Source: Oscillospiraceae bacterium (GTDB lineage: Bacteria > Bacillota > Clostridia > UMGS1840 > HGM11507). From it: 64,000 nt of DNA. The DNA is taken from assembly GCA_015068525.1 (NCBI GenBank), contig SVKJ01000006.1, forward strand, positions 1 through 64,000, written 5' to 3'. Both the position numbers and the translations under genes were made by a program. Below the pieces are notes generated by a model. It searched no databases. It was not told the origin of the DNA and saw only the letters and a program-made list of their open reading frames with translations. Positions 49,218 to 58,738 of this stretch are shown one piece after another (position 1 is the first letter of the stretch; the number at the start of each line of letters is the position of its first letter).

Positions 49218-50519
49218 ATGAAAAGAATTTTTTCAATACTTCTAACATTAACAATTTTAGCAGGACTAACCGCAATTCCTGCATTTGCAAGTACTGATGC
49301 GGGAACAGTATATTTTTATAACGATTTTTCATCTACAGATTCAACTGACAAGTTGGAAAATATAGGCACAGTTGTCGGAGAAACAGACACCCAAAATGGA
49401 GTATTTAAACTCTCAAATGGTACTGTTAAAGCCAACAATACTGAATATACTGGAAAAAATGCTTATGTTTCTATTCCCTACGAAGAGGGAGAAAAACCTA
49501 ACCTATGTGTAGAGTATAAATTAACACCTTATGATTTAAAAGGAAACAATTCTGCGTCAACCAATAGGTTTATATATACCAATACCCACAGTATAGATAC
49601 AGTATTTATAGGCGGCTTAGCTATTGATGCTGATTCAACGTCTGATAATACTGCTACTAATGATATTGCACTTGTTAGTGCTAATACAAATAATGCAAGT
49701 CATACTATTAAGATTTTATACAGTGCTACACAAAATATAAGAACTATTTATGTTGATGGAAAATGTCTTGGAACTTTTGACAACAAAGCAACAGATAAAG
49801 CATGGTCCGAAGACACAAGTGGTGCATTCCACTTTGCACTGGTAAAAAACAAACAAGCTTCAGGTTGTAATCCAACTGAGGTTGATTATATTAAAATTTC
49901 CAAATTAACAGATAAAATGATTAATGTATCTCTTCAGGTTGAAGATGGTGTGTCCCTACCAACAGGTACAAAAAATAGCTTATGGATTCCTGAAGGAGAA
50001 AAAGTAAATCTTAATCTATATGTAGCAGATGGAAAAACCCTATCAGTTAAATTAAATGATGAAACCTATATTGATAGTTTTACAAGTGATTATTCTTATA
50101 CAACACCTTCTTTAAACGAAAATGATACTATAACTATCTTTACAAATGATGTTGAAACAGACTTTGCAGCATATACAAAACCTTATGTATTCCAGTACAC
50201 AAGGGATGATGGATACAAGGCAGTGGTTATCTTAGGAAGAATGGTTGAGGTTGCAGGGTACACATCAGATTCTTACGGAATATTCTATTCTATGGTTAAC
50301 CCTGATGTTACACCTACAGCTGAGGGTGTTCATGCAGCACGTCTTAGAGCCAATGATGAAAGAGTTGTAGATGGAAACTTTGCTATAGAATTATATCATC
50401 CTGATCTAAAAACAGGAGATAAGATTTATTATAAATCTTATGCATACTACCAAAATGTCAATGATGAAACCGATAAACCTCAGGCGTTCGGCGAAGTTAA
50501 CACTATTGTTATAGAGTAA
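49218..50519 (+). CDS. Secreted protein made of the same modules as the heparinase 1 C-terminus
   Basis: 433 aa with a signal peptide (KRIFSILLTLTILAGLTAIPAFA). A YFYNDFS lamin-G-like module (about 30-230; NIRTIYVDGKCLGTFDN) is followed by WIPEGEKVNLNLYVADGKT (about 255) and a C-terminal module (about 335-433; YKAVVILGRMVEVAGYTSDS, YGIFYSM, TGDKIYYKSYAYYQ). This is the layout of residues 723-1130 of the protein at 40678, here as an independent gene right after heparinase 2, which lacks it. It probably binds polysaccharide or works beside the lyase on the surface. No enzymatic motif is seen. A 50-aa peptide gene follows after 14 bp. Confidence 0.85.
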   Translation: MKRIFSILLTLTILAGLTAIPAFASTDAGTVYFYNDFSSTDSTDKLENIGTVVGETDTQNGVFKLSNGTVKANNTEYTGKNAYVSIPYEEGEKPNLCVEYKLTPYDLKGNNSASTNRFIYTNTHSIDTVFIGGLAIDADSTSDNTATNDIALVSANTNNASHTIKILYSATQNIRTIYVDGKCLGTFDNKATDKAWSEDTSGAFHFALVKNKQASGCNPTEVDYIKISKLTDKMINVSLQVEDGVSLPTGTKNSLWIPEGEKVNLNLYVADGKTLSVKLNDETYIDSFTSDYSYTTPSLNENDTITIFTNDVETDFAAYTKPYVFQYTRDDGYKAVVILGRMVEVAGYTSDSYGIFYSMVNPDVTPTAEGVHAARLRANDERVVDGNFAIELYHPDLKTGDKIYYKSYAYYQNVNDETDKPQAFGEVNTIVIE

Positions 50520-50533
50520 GGGAGGAAAGAAAC

Positions 50534-50686
50534 ATGAAAAAATATATTAAACCTCAGTTAAATATTGAAAATACTGTATTGTTTTCTGAAAATATAGCAA
50601 ATGCAGGAATGACATCATGGCTTAACGAACACGGACTTTCTTCTGCTGTTCCCTTTGAAATAACTACTTATGTATCTGCATCTTAA
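50534..50686 (+). CDS. 50-aa peptide of the YIKP/ENIA/WLN family (paralogue of the peptide at 8500)
   Basis: ATG 50534 lies 14 bp after the previous stop, behind the strong ribosome binding site GGGAGGAAAG. The product begins MKKYIKPQLNIENTVLFSEN, continues IANAGMTSWLN and ends in a serine/valine-rich tail. YIKPxxxIE, ENIA and WLN recur in the 45-aa product at 8500-8637. Both genes follow exported proteins with a related C-terminal module. No signal peptide, no transmembrane helix and no cysteine. The shared spacing of motifs and good translation signals argue for a real, uncharacterised peptide family. Confidence 0.75.
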   Translation: MKKYIKPQLNIENTVLFSENIANAGMTSWLNEHGLSSAVPFEITTYVSAS

Positions 50687-50707
50687 TAAATAGTTTGAAA
50701 TTTCAGT

Positions 50708-50731
50708 AAGGCGATGCAAATGCATCGCCTT
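50708..50731 (+). terminator. Hairpin after the 50-aa peptide gene
   Basis: AAGGCGATGCA (50708-50718) pairs perfectly with TGCATCGCCTT (50721-50731). A T-run is missing, so it may stabilise or separate transcripts rather than end them. Confidence 0.6.
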
Positions 50732-50756
50732 GTTAAAAGAAGAGAAAGGATAAACA

Positions 50757-53645
50757 ATGAGAAAATTAAGTTTAATTCTTATTCTAAGTTTAATATTATC
50801 ATCAATGTATATACCTGTTACTAAGGCAGTAAATATCGATGATTATATATACTATAACGAATTTAGTTCTGCACTGTCCTCTGAGGATAAAATAGCTCTT
50901 AAACCTGTTTTAAATTCTGAACAGGATTCGGTAATAGTATCACCTTCTGACAATGCACTTTTATTCAGAGGCAACGGTACATCCACCTGGACCTCTTCAA
51001 CATCTCATGTGCGAATATGGCTTGGGGAAATTGCGAACAAACCAAAACTTGTATATGAAATTAAGTTCAGAGGTGAAAACTTTGCAGGAACATCTGAAAA
51101 TATATATTACAGGACAAAAAATTCAGAAACTTCTTTGTTTTTTATGAATGCTAAAAAAGAAATTTATGATAAATCGGGCGGAACTTTAATAACAACCTTA
51201 AGTGATGTTACAACATGGCATACAGTAAAAATAATATTTGATAATGATAAAGATACCGACGGTAAATACTACCGTACAATTTTAATTGACGGTGTTAAAT
51301 ATCCTAATTCAAAAGTTGAAGGGAACGCTTACGCCGAAACAGGAAAATTTAATATTTCTCCTTCTGCAAGCCTTCAGACACATGCAAAAGACGGGGACAG
51401 AAAAATTTATTACGATTATATAAAAATATATGAATATTCCGACGAATTTAGCGCAAATTTAAAAGCAAATGATACTTTAGATAAAGTTGATGCTTCCTTT
51501 TCATTTGATGTTAAAGGTGATTCACTTAAAAAAGAAAACATAACTTTAATATCAGAAGATTTATCTCATACAGTTACTGTAACAGGATTAACTAAAGTGT
51601 CAAGTACTGAATATATATTTACACTTAGTGATAAACTTAAATTTGATACTTTATATAATATTGAAATATCAGGTGTTAAATCTATTATGGAAAAAGATTT
51701 GACAGGTTCTTTAAGTTTAAAAACAAGAGAGGCTAAAACAGGTGTAGAGGATATTTTATTATCTGGGAGCGATAATATTACATCAGGAAATAAAACAATA
51801 GATATTAAATATTCCAATGAAACAAACGCTGATTTTAACGGTAAACTTGTTTACGCACAGTATAAAGCAGACGGTAGTGTTATTTCCGTTACCGATACTG
51901 ATAATATTACCCTTTTAAAAGAAAAGAACGGGGAAACATTATCGGTTGGCGTAGCAGTTGACGCAAATTGCGATAAAATGCTTATTTATATTTTAAACAG
52001 TGACGGAACTGACTTTTTGGGAACATATATACTTTCTAAAACAGATGATAAAGTATTTAATGAACTTATTACCCCTGAAAGTTCCATAACCCATCAGTCA
52101 GAATATTCAATTAACGATGACACAGGTGAACTTACACTTTCAGTAAGTGCAGATTATGACACAACTGTTACTGCTACAGTAAAAAAAGGAAATGATATTG
52201 TTTATCATAACAGGATAAATACTGCTGATAAAAAGGCAGAATTTAAACTTTCAGCGCTTGAAAACGGCACAACCTACACTTATGAATACAAAACAAACGG
52301 AAGTACAGAAAAAGGAAGCGGAGAAATAGTTTATTATGATCCTGGCTATATGAAGGATCGATTTGATATATTTAACGTGACAGAAGAAACATTGGTAGTT
52401 GACGGATTTTTAACAGAATTTGAAAATCAGCTTGGTATTGACCTTGATACATACAAAGGATATTCAAATGAATCAGGGGATAAAGAGGTAGTTTTAAAAT
52501 CAGTTATTGCACAAAGAAAGTTAATTGAGCCTGACAAAAAATATGCCGATATTACTGAAGTTAATAATGCACTTAAAATATCTTATGACCTGATTTCTTT
52601 AAAGAATGGCGAAAAATCAATTGAAGATTTAGAAGACTATCTTGATAATGATACTTTTATCTATTATAAAGACAGTATGACAAACGGAATTAAAGGATTT
52701 ATAAAATCAGAATTAAAAGGAAAAGAAGTTCTTACAGTTCCTGATTTAAATACTTTGTTTAAAGACACAATGATTTTTAAAGCAATAGAAAAAGGCGAAA
52801 ATTATAAAATTACATCAGGGATAATTGCAAAATATCATACTTATATAGGGCTTGATTTAACAACTTATCAAACACTTTTAAATCCTTATGCTGTTGATAC
52901 GGCTGTTCACGGGAAATTATATGAAAACTATACACTTTTAAAAAGTGCTTTTGATACCGCAGTTTCAAACCAGCAGACTTTGGAACTTACACCAATTTTA
53001 CCACCACCTCCTGTGAATATAGGCGGAGGCGGGGGAGGTTCTCCTGTAGGATTTTCTAAACCTTCAGAAAATGAAGAACAAAAAACACCGCAGTACGATG
53101 AAAAACCTAAAACATATTTTAATGATATTGAAGGTTTTGACTGGGCAAAAGATGCGATTACAAAATTAGCAGAACTTGGAGTTGTAAATGGTAAAGCGGA
53201 CGGTGTTTATGCACCTTCTGATACAGTTACAAGAGCAGAGCTTGTTAAAATGGTAATTTCAGCATTTTCTATTCCAAACGGTAAAGAAACAAAAGAATTT
53301 ACCGATGTTAATACTGATGACTGGTATTACACTTTTGTTAATTCGGCTTATGATAGCGGAATATTAAAAGGAATTGATGATAACACATTCTCACCTGACG
53401 GTTTTGTTACAAGAGAAATGGCAGCAACAGTTCTTTTCAGAGTTTGCAATTTTAAAAATATTTCGCTTGATGCTAATTTAAAAACATTTAATGACAGTGA
53501 AAACATTTCTGAATACGCTAAAGTTGCAGTTGAAACTCTTGCGGGAAATTCTTATATAAACGGATACGAAGACTTGACATTCAAGCCTCAGGGAAATGTA
53601 ACAAGAGCAGAAATTGCGGTTTTAATTAACAATTTACTTAAATAG
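50757..53645 (+). CDS. SLH-domain surface protein with N-terminal lamin-G-like module
   Basis: 962 aa with a signal peptide (RKLSLILILSLILSSMYIPVTKA). Residues of about 25-225 form a YYNEFS lamin-G-like module related to those at 40678 and 49218. An Ig/FN-like middle part and a region of short helical repeats follow (LVVDGFLTEFENQLGIDLD). A P/G-rich linker (ILPPPPVNIGGGGGGSP) leads to three C-terminal SLH repeats (about 785-962; FNDIEGFDWAKDAITKLAEL, FTDVNTDDWYYTFVNSAYDS, YINGYEDLTFKPQGNVTRAE) that anchor it to cell wall polymers. It probably holds bound polysaccharide at the cell surface for the lyases. No catalytic motif recognised. Confidence 0.9.
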   Translation: MRKLSLILILSLILSSMYIPVTKAVNIDDYIYYNEFSSALSSEDKIALKPVLNSEQDSVIVSPSDNALLFRGNGTSTWTSSTSHVRIWLGEIANKPKLVYEIKFRGENFAGTSENIYYRTKNSETSLFFMNAKKEIYDKSGGTLITTLSDVTTWHTVKIIFDNDKDTDGKYYRTILIDGVKYPNSKVEGNAYAETGKFNISPSASLQTHAKDGDRKIYYDYIKIYEYSDEFSANLKANDTLDKVDASFSFDVKGDSLKKENITLISEDLSHTVTVTGLTKVSSTEYIFTLSDKLKFDTLYNIEISGVKSIMEKDLTGSLSLKTREAKTGVEDILLSGSDNITSGNKTIDIKYSNETNADFNGKLVYAQYKADGSVISVTDTDNITLLKEKNGETLSVGVAVDANCDKMLIYILNSDGTDFLGTYILSKTDDKVFNELITPESSITHQSEYSINDDTGELTLSVSADYDTTVTATVKKGNDIVYHNRINTADKKAEFKLSALENGTTYTYEYKTNGSTEKGSGEIVYYDPGYMKDRFDIFNVTEETLVVDGFLTEFENQLGIDLDTYKGYSNESGDKEVVLKSVIAQRKLIEPDKKYADITEVNNALKISYDLISLKNGEKSIEDLEDYLDNDTFIYYKDSMTNGIKGFIKSELKGKEVLTVPDLNTLFKDTMIFKAIEKGENYKITSGIIAKYHTYIGLDLTTYQTLLNPYAVDTAVHGKLYENYTLLKSAFDTAVSNQQTLELTPILPPPPVNIGGGGGGSPVGFSKPSENEEQKTPQYDEKPKTYFNDIEGFDWAKDAITKLAELGVVNGKADGVYAPSDTVTRAELVKMVISAFSIPNGKETKEFTDVNTDDWYYTFVNSAYDSGILKGIDDNTFSPDGFVTREMAATVLFRVCNFKNISLDANLKTFNDSENISEYAKVAVETLAGNSYINGYEDLTFKPQGNVTRAEIAVLINNLLK

Positions 53646-53659
53646 AAAGGGGATATCTT

Positions 53660-56239
53660 ATGAAAAAAATTATTAGTTTATTGCTTGTACTTAGTGTTTT
53701 ATTATCTTTATCCCCTGCAGTATTTTCAGAAACGGTGGATACAAATAATGAAAGTATAGGGCTTTTAAATGCGCTTGGAATTTCCAAAGAGCAAAATCCC
53801 GAACTTAAAATCACAAGAGCAGACTTTTCAAGTATGCTTACAAAGGTTATAGGCTTTGAAGCAGATGTTACACCTGTATTTTCAGATGTTTCTGATACTT
53901 ATTATGCATCTAAAGCCATCTATACTCTTTATAATATGAAACTTATAAACGGTAAAGGGCAGGGGAGATTTTTTCCTGAAGATGAGATTTTAATTGAAGA
54001 AGCAATTACCGTTATGTTAAGATTTTTAGGATATGACGAATTGGCTTATTATCAGGGCGGATATCCTACAGGTTATACTTTTGTTGCAAGTGATATTAAT
54101 CTTACAAAGGGTATATCTTATAAAATCGGAGAAGTTCTAACACTTAAAAAGTGTGCAAAACTTTTTGAGAATTTACTTGATATAAGTATATTTTCAATTG
54201 TAATGGTTTCAGATGACGGTACAGTTTACAGGCAGGCATCAGATGATAAGACAGTAGCAAAAGTTTATCTGAAAATGGATATAGTATCAGATATTGTTAC
54301 TGCAAACAGGCATACATCTTTATATACACCGCTTGATTCAACTGAAAACAGTATTGTTTTAGGAAACACAAAATATAAATCAAATAATTTTAACTCTGAT
54401 TCTTATCTTGGATATTCGGTTAAGGCATATATTGATGACTATACGAATGAAGTTATCTATTTGAAAAAAACCGAAAAGAACAAAGTTGTTACCTTTGATG
54501 CAAAGGATATTTTTGATATATCAAATAACCGTATTTATTATAATGACGGAAATGACTACGAAGAATATCCTTCTGAAGCGTCAATAATTTACAATAAAAA
54601 GGCAATAACCAATTATAAAGATTCATATCTGGATATTAAAAAAGGCTCGGTAGAACTTATTGATAATAATAACGATGGCGATTTTGATGTTGTTAATATT
54701 ATAAGTTATAAAAATTATGTTGTTGACTCAGTAAGCGGAGATGCAACTGTTGTAAGACTTAAGGACAATCAGGGCGTTATTGGCCTTGAGAACAAATATA
54801 AAACATATAAAATATTTGATGAAGACGGTGTGGAAAATCCTGTTGAAATGTTAAGCAGTAACTATGTTTTAACGGTTATAGAAAATGCTGATAACGGGTA
54901 TATAGAAATTACATATCTTGAAGAATATATAAACGGAACTGTTACGGGAATATTAACGGACGATACATCAATTATGTATATAGATAATGAACCTTATGAA
55001 ATGAGTGATTATTTTATTAAAAATCAGCCCGAAAATATAAAGACAGGACTTTCGGGAATGTTCTTTTTAGATATATTTGGCGAAATTGTAAGTTATATGC
55101 CAATGGGAGATACAAATCGCGGTTTTGCATTCCTTTTAAATATTGCCGAAAAGGAAAGAGAGTCAGAAGAAATTTCAGTTAAACTCTTTACTCAGAATAA
55201 CGAAACAAGGCTTTTGGAAAGCGGAAAATATATTACATTAGATGGAAAAAGAATGACTGCTATAGATGCACTTCCTATTATCAAACCATCTTCAACTTTT
55301 ACACCTGAACTCATATATTATGAATTAAATTCAAAAGGTATGATAACTGCGATTGATACAGTTAAGGATAATGAAAAAGATGAAACTCAGTTAAAATTAC
55401 TTCATGACAGTGAAACAACAGAGGAAATTTTCCGCTCGGCAAGTATGACTTTTGATATTGACGGATGTAAAAACTCGGTATATGTGGGAGATTCATGTGT
55501 TGTGTTTACTACTCCTGAAGTTTTAAGTACAAATGGTGATGACTATAGTGCAATCCCATGCGCAGATTTACCAAATAATACTACACTTCCTTATAAAGCA
55601 TACGCAAGAAACGAAGATGGCGTTGAAGCAGATGCTATTGTTCTTGGAGAACTTAAAAACATTACTTTTGATGCTTATTCTTATGTATGCGTAATAGAAA
55701 AAATAACCGAAACAGTTAATGAAGAAGGGGACAGAATGCATAAGGTTGTTTACTGGTATAGAGGCAAGTCTTATGAAAAATATACTGTAGATGATAAACT
55801 TTTTGCTTCAGTTAACCCGGGCGATGTATTATATATTGCTACAGATCTTGAAGACAAGATAAGTAATTTTCATCATTTGTTCGATTTAAAACAACAAAAA
55901 GTTAACAAAGACGACCTTGATGTATATAAGGACAGAGAAAGAAAAGACTCCCATAGATTTGTCTTTGGGTACGGATATGATGTCATAAATTCCAATTTAT
56001 TCAAAATGTCTTTGGTTACACCATCACCGGATGTAGATGAAAAAACCGAAATTGAATTTCACAGATTTGGAAATTACATGTATAATGTAATTGAAATGCC
56101 GGGCGGAAATGTAAAAGTAAGTGTCGGTACAATTAATGATATAAAAGATTATGAAAGTTTTGGTTCAAATTACAGTAAGATATTTGTTCATCAGACGTAT
56201 ATGACTGATTACGATATTGTAGTATACAACAGACAATAA
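53660..56239 (+). CDS. Exported protein with N-terminal SLH motifs
   Basis: 859 aa, with a signal peptide (KKIISLLLVLSVLLSLSPAVFS). SLH-like repeats are at the N-terminus (about 35-150; ITRADFSSMLTKVIGFE, FSDVSDTYYASKAIYTLYNM, GRFFPEDEILIEEAITVML). The remaining 700 aa are hydrophilic, with repeated beta-strand and Asp/Asn-rich patterns (VELIDNNNDGDFDVVNIISY) that resemble no family I can name. It lies 14 bp after the other SLH gene and 20 bp before the GH20 gene, so all three are probably one transcript. It is likely a surface scaffold of the degradation apparatus. Confidence 0.85.
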   Translation: MKKIISLLLVLSVLLSLSPAVFSETVDTNNESIGLLNALGISKEQNPELKITRADFSSMLTKVIGFEADVTPVFSDVSDTYYASKAIYTLYNMKLINGKGQGRFFPEDEILIEEAITVMLRFLGYDELAYYQGGYPTGYTFVASDINLTKGISYKIGEVLTLKKCAKLFENLLDISIFSIVMVSDDGTVYRQASDDKTVAKVYLKMDIVSDIVTANRHTSLYTPLDSTENSIVLGNTKYKSNNFNSDSYLGYSVKAYIDDYTNEVIYLKKTEKNKVVTFDAKDIFDISNNRIYYNDGNDYEEYPSEASIIYNKKAITNYKDSYLDIKKGSVELIDNNNDGDFDVVNIISYKNYVVDSVSGDATVVRLKDNQGVIGLENKYKTYKIFDEDGVENPVEMLSSNYVLTVIENADNGYIEITYLEEYINGTVTGILTDDTSIMYIDNEPYEMSDYFIKNQPENIKTGLSGMFFLDIFGEIVSYMPMGDTNRGFAFLLNIAEKERESEEISVKLFTQNNETRLLESGKYITLDGKRMTAIDALPIIKPSSTFTPELIYYELNSKGMITAIDTVKDNEKDETQLKLLHDSETTEEIFRSASMTFDIDGCKNSVYVGDSCVVFTTPEVLSTNGDDYSAIPCADLPNNTTLPYKAYARNEDGVEADAIVLGELKNITFDAYSYVCVIEKITETVNEEGDRMHKVVYWYRGKSYEKYTVDDKLFASVNPGDVLYIATDLEDKISNFHHLFDLKQQKVNKDDLDVYKDRERKDSHRFVFGYGYDVINSNLFKMSLVTPSPDVDEKTEIEFHRFGNYMYNVIEMPGGNVKVSVGTINDIKDYESFGSNYSKIFVHQTYMTDYDIVVYNRQ

Positions 56240-56259
56240 AAGGGGAAGATTCCAGAGAT

Positions 56260-58092
56260 ATGCTAAACGAAATTATAAAAATTGTAAATGAAATAACCGG
56301 TTTCTCATTTGAGAAACCGGTTAAAGTGCTTGATATAAAAAATATTTATGTTAAAGATGCTGAAAATGAAATCTTGATTGGCGGTTTGGAGAAAGCTGAT
56401 TATGCAAGGGCTTTAACTCTATATGCCAGGGAATATAAAAAAGGAAATAAGTGCTTTGAAATAACTGAAAACAGGCATTTTAAAAAACTTGGTGCGTATT
56501 TTGATGTATCTCGTGGAGGAGTGCTAAAGGTATCAACCATAAAAAAATATGCAAAAGAAATGCTATGTATGGGATTTAATCGACTGTATCTTTATATGGA
56601 AGACGTTTTTGAACTTGACGGTTATCCTCATTTTGGATATTTAAGAGGAAGATATTCCAAACAAGAACTTAAAGAAATTTCAGCGTTTGGTGACAAAATC
56701 GGTGTTGAAATGATTCCCTGCGTTCAGACTTTGGGACATATGGGACAGTATCTTCAATGGAATGAATCTGCACCGGTCAAAGATACTTCACAAGTACTCT
56801 TATGTGGCAGTGAAGACACTTACAAGTTTATAGAAGCAATTATTTCCACAATGAGAGAATGTTTTCCGACTTCAAATATTCAAATCGGATGTGACGAGGC
56901 GTTTGGACTTGGAACAGGGAAGTTCCTTTCTGAAAACGGTTATAAAAAACCAATAGATATACTTATTCCTCATATTCATAAAGTATATGATATATGTAAA
57001 AAATACAATTTTACACCATCAATGTTTGTTGATACTTTTATAAGAAATTTAAATGATGAGAAAAGATATTATATACATAATCTTGAAATTCCTGAAGGAT
57101 TAGTTGATAATTTGCCCGATATTAAGACTGTTTACTGGGATTATTATCATTTTAAAGAAGAAGATTATGATATGATGATAGATTATCATAAAAAATTTAA
57201 AGAAATCCCTGAATTTGCAGGAGGGATCTGGACTTGGGCAGGAAATATATTAAACGTTAAACATACCTTTGACACAATGATTCCCGCAATGAAGAGTTCA
57301 ATTAAAAATGGTATTTCAGAAGTTTATGCCACTATGTATGGCGATGACGGAACTGAGTGTAACTATGATATGGGTATGCCTCTTTTAAATATTTTTTCTG
57401 AATATTGTTTTAAAGGGCTTGACGCGTCTTTTGATACCATAAACGATATGACAAAGTTCTTATATGATGTTGATTGCAGTGACTATATAAATGTATCAGG
57501 ATTTTATTATCCGTTTGTTAACAATTTGCTTTTTCGTCAATTATCCAAACCAAATTGTTTTGGGCAGAAAATATTTTCCACAGATATTTTTTATAATCTT
57601 ACAGGTACGACTGATTTTTCAGAGTTTCTTCCTTATCATATTGAGGCGTATAATGCCGTTTGTGGTTTGGGTAAAGGAACTAAATGGGAAGAATATTATA
57701 AATATATGGAAGTTATACTTGATATTACAATACATAAGATGGATATTTTATCAAAGTTATCAGCGGCATATAAGAATAATGATAAAGAATATCTAAAAAA
57801 AGCGGCAGAAGAATATATTCCTTATGTTTTAGAAAAATATAAAGAACTTTACCTACTGCATGAAAAACAATGGATGGCAACATATAAGTCATTTGGTTGG
57901 GAAGAGCATACTTCAAGATATGCTCACTGGATTTTCCGTTTAGAATATGCTATAAAAGTAATTACAGGATATTTAAAGGGTGAAATTGAAAAAATCGAAG
58001 AACTTGAATTTGAACTGATTGAAGACACATACGGTGGACTTTCTTTCAGTGGATTTAACAGATTTAAAGTAAACCGTACAATTAAGATTTAA
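56260..58092 (+). CDS. Glycoside hydrolase family 20, cytoplasmic beta-N-acetylhexosaminidase
   Basis: 610 aa without a signal peptide, so it acts inside the cell. The TIM barrel (about 75-400) contains GVLKVSTIKKYAKEMLCMGF, EMIPCVQTLGHMGQYLQW and the GH20 catalytic pair D212-E213 in IQIGCDEAFGLG, followed by GGIWTWAGN (about 324). GH20 enzymes release terminal GlcNAc or GalNAc by substrate-assisted catalysis. The C-terminal 200 aa are helical. It fits downstream processing of imported oligosaccharides after extracellular lyase action and feeds amino sugar toward NagB, encoded at 59579. Exact sugar specificity is not deducible. Confidence 0.92.
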   Translation: MLNEIIKIVNEITGFSFEKPVKVLDIKNIYVKDAENEILIGGLEKADYARALTLYAREYKKGNKCFEITENRHFKKLGAYFDVSRGGVLKVSTIKKYAKEMLCMGFNRLYLYMEDVFELDGYPHFGYLRGRYSKQELKEISAFGDKIGVEMIPCVQTLGHMGQYLQWNESAPVKDTSQVLLCGSEDTYKFIEAIISTMRECFPTSNIQIGCDEAFGLGTGKFLSENGYKKPIDILIPHIHKVYDICKKYNFTPSMFVDTFIRNLNDEKRYYIHNLEIPEGLVDNLPDIKTVYWDYYHFKEEDYDMMIDYHKKFKEIPEFAGGIWTWAGNILNVKHTFDTMIPAMKSSIKNGISEVYATMYGDDGTECNYDMGMPLLNIFSEYCFKGLDASFDTINDMTKFLYDVDCSDYINVSGFYYPFVNNLLFRQLSKPNCFGQKIFSTDIFYNLTGTTDFSEFLPYHIEAYNAVCGLGKGTKWEEYYKYMEVILDITIHKMDILSKLSAAYKNNDKEYLKKAAEEYIPYVLEKYKELYLLHEKQWMATYKSFGWEEHTSRYAHWIFRLEYAIKVITGYLKGEIEKIEELEFELIEDTYGGLSFSGFNRFKVNRTIKI

Positions 58093-58153
58093 ACAATCTT
58101 CTCATTGAGGAGGAATCAACTATAAGCAACCCAAAATTTAAGGAGATTAATAA

Positions 58154-58738
58154 ATGGGAATAGATCATAAAAAAATAGACTAAGAAAGCATTCCTTCTCG
58201 GTGCGATATGTATGTTTTCTTATCTTGCCTGTTATTATGCAAGAAATATTTTAAGTGCCGTTTCTCCGAAAATGGTGGAAAGTTCACAGTTTACATTGGA
58301 ATTTATTGGGCTTATGTCCACAATAAATATGCTTACTTACGCATCGGGGCAACTTTTAAACGGTGCTTTGGGAGATTTTATAAAAGCAAAATATATGGTA
58401 AGCGGAGGACTTATTTTATCTGCTGTTTGTAACTTTATAATTCCGTTTTCATCATATAATATGATTTTATTTTCATATAGTTTAAGCGGTTTTTTCTTGC
58501 AATGATTTTTGCACCCATAACTAAAGTCGTAGCTGAAAACACGCTTCCTCATTATGCTTCGCGTTGCTGTCTGGGATTTACCTTTGCATCATTTTTGGGA
58601 AACCCTCTGGCAGGTCTTGCTGCGATATTCTTTAACTGGAATGTTATATTTGTCGTATCAGGGGTTATTCTCGTCTTAATGGGTATAATGTGTTTTATCT
58701 TTTTTTCTCTTTGTGAAAAAAAGGGATATAACTCATGA
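58154..58738 (+). pseudogene. Decayed and truncated MFS transporter
   Basis: Reading frames in three phases reconstruct the N-terminal half of a major facilitator protein: an ATG at 58154 (ribosome binding site AAGGAGA) stops after nine codons; the next frame resumes with KAFLLGAICMFSYLACYYAR, ASGQLLNGALGDFIKAKYMV and GFFLQ (to 58503); a further shift gives MIFAPITKVVAENTLPHYAS to 58738. At least two frameshifts are needed, near 58180 and 58500, and the second half (about 6 helices) is missing. ASGQLxNGxLGD is typical of sugar-phosphate/organic-anion transporters. It ends by running into the PHP pseudogene. Confidence 0.85.
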
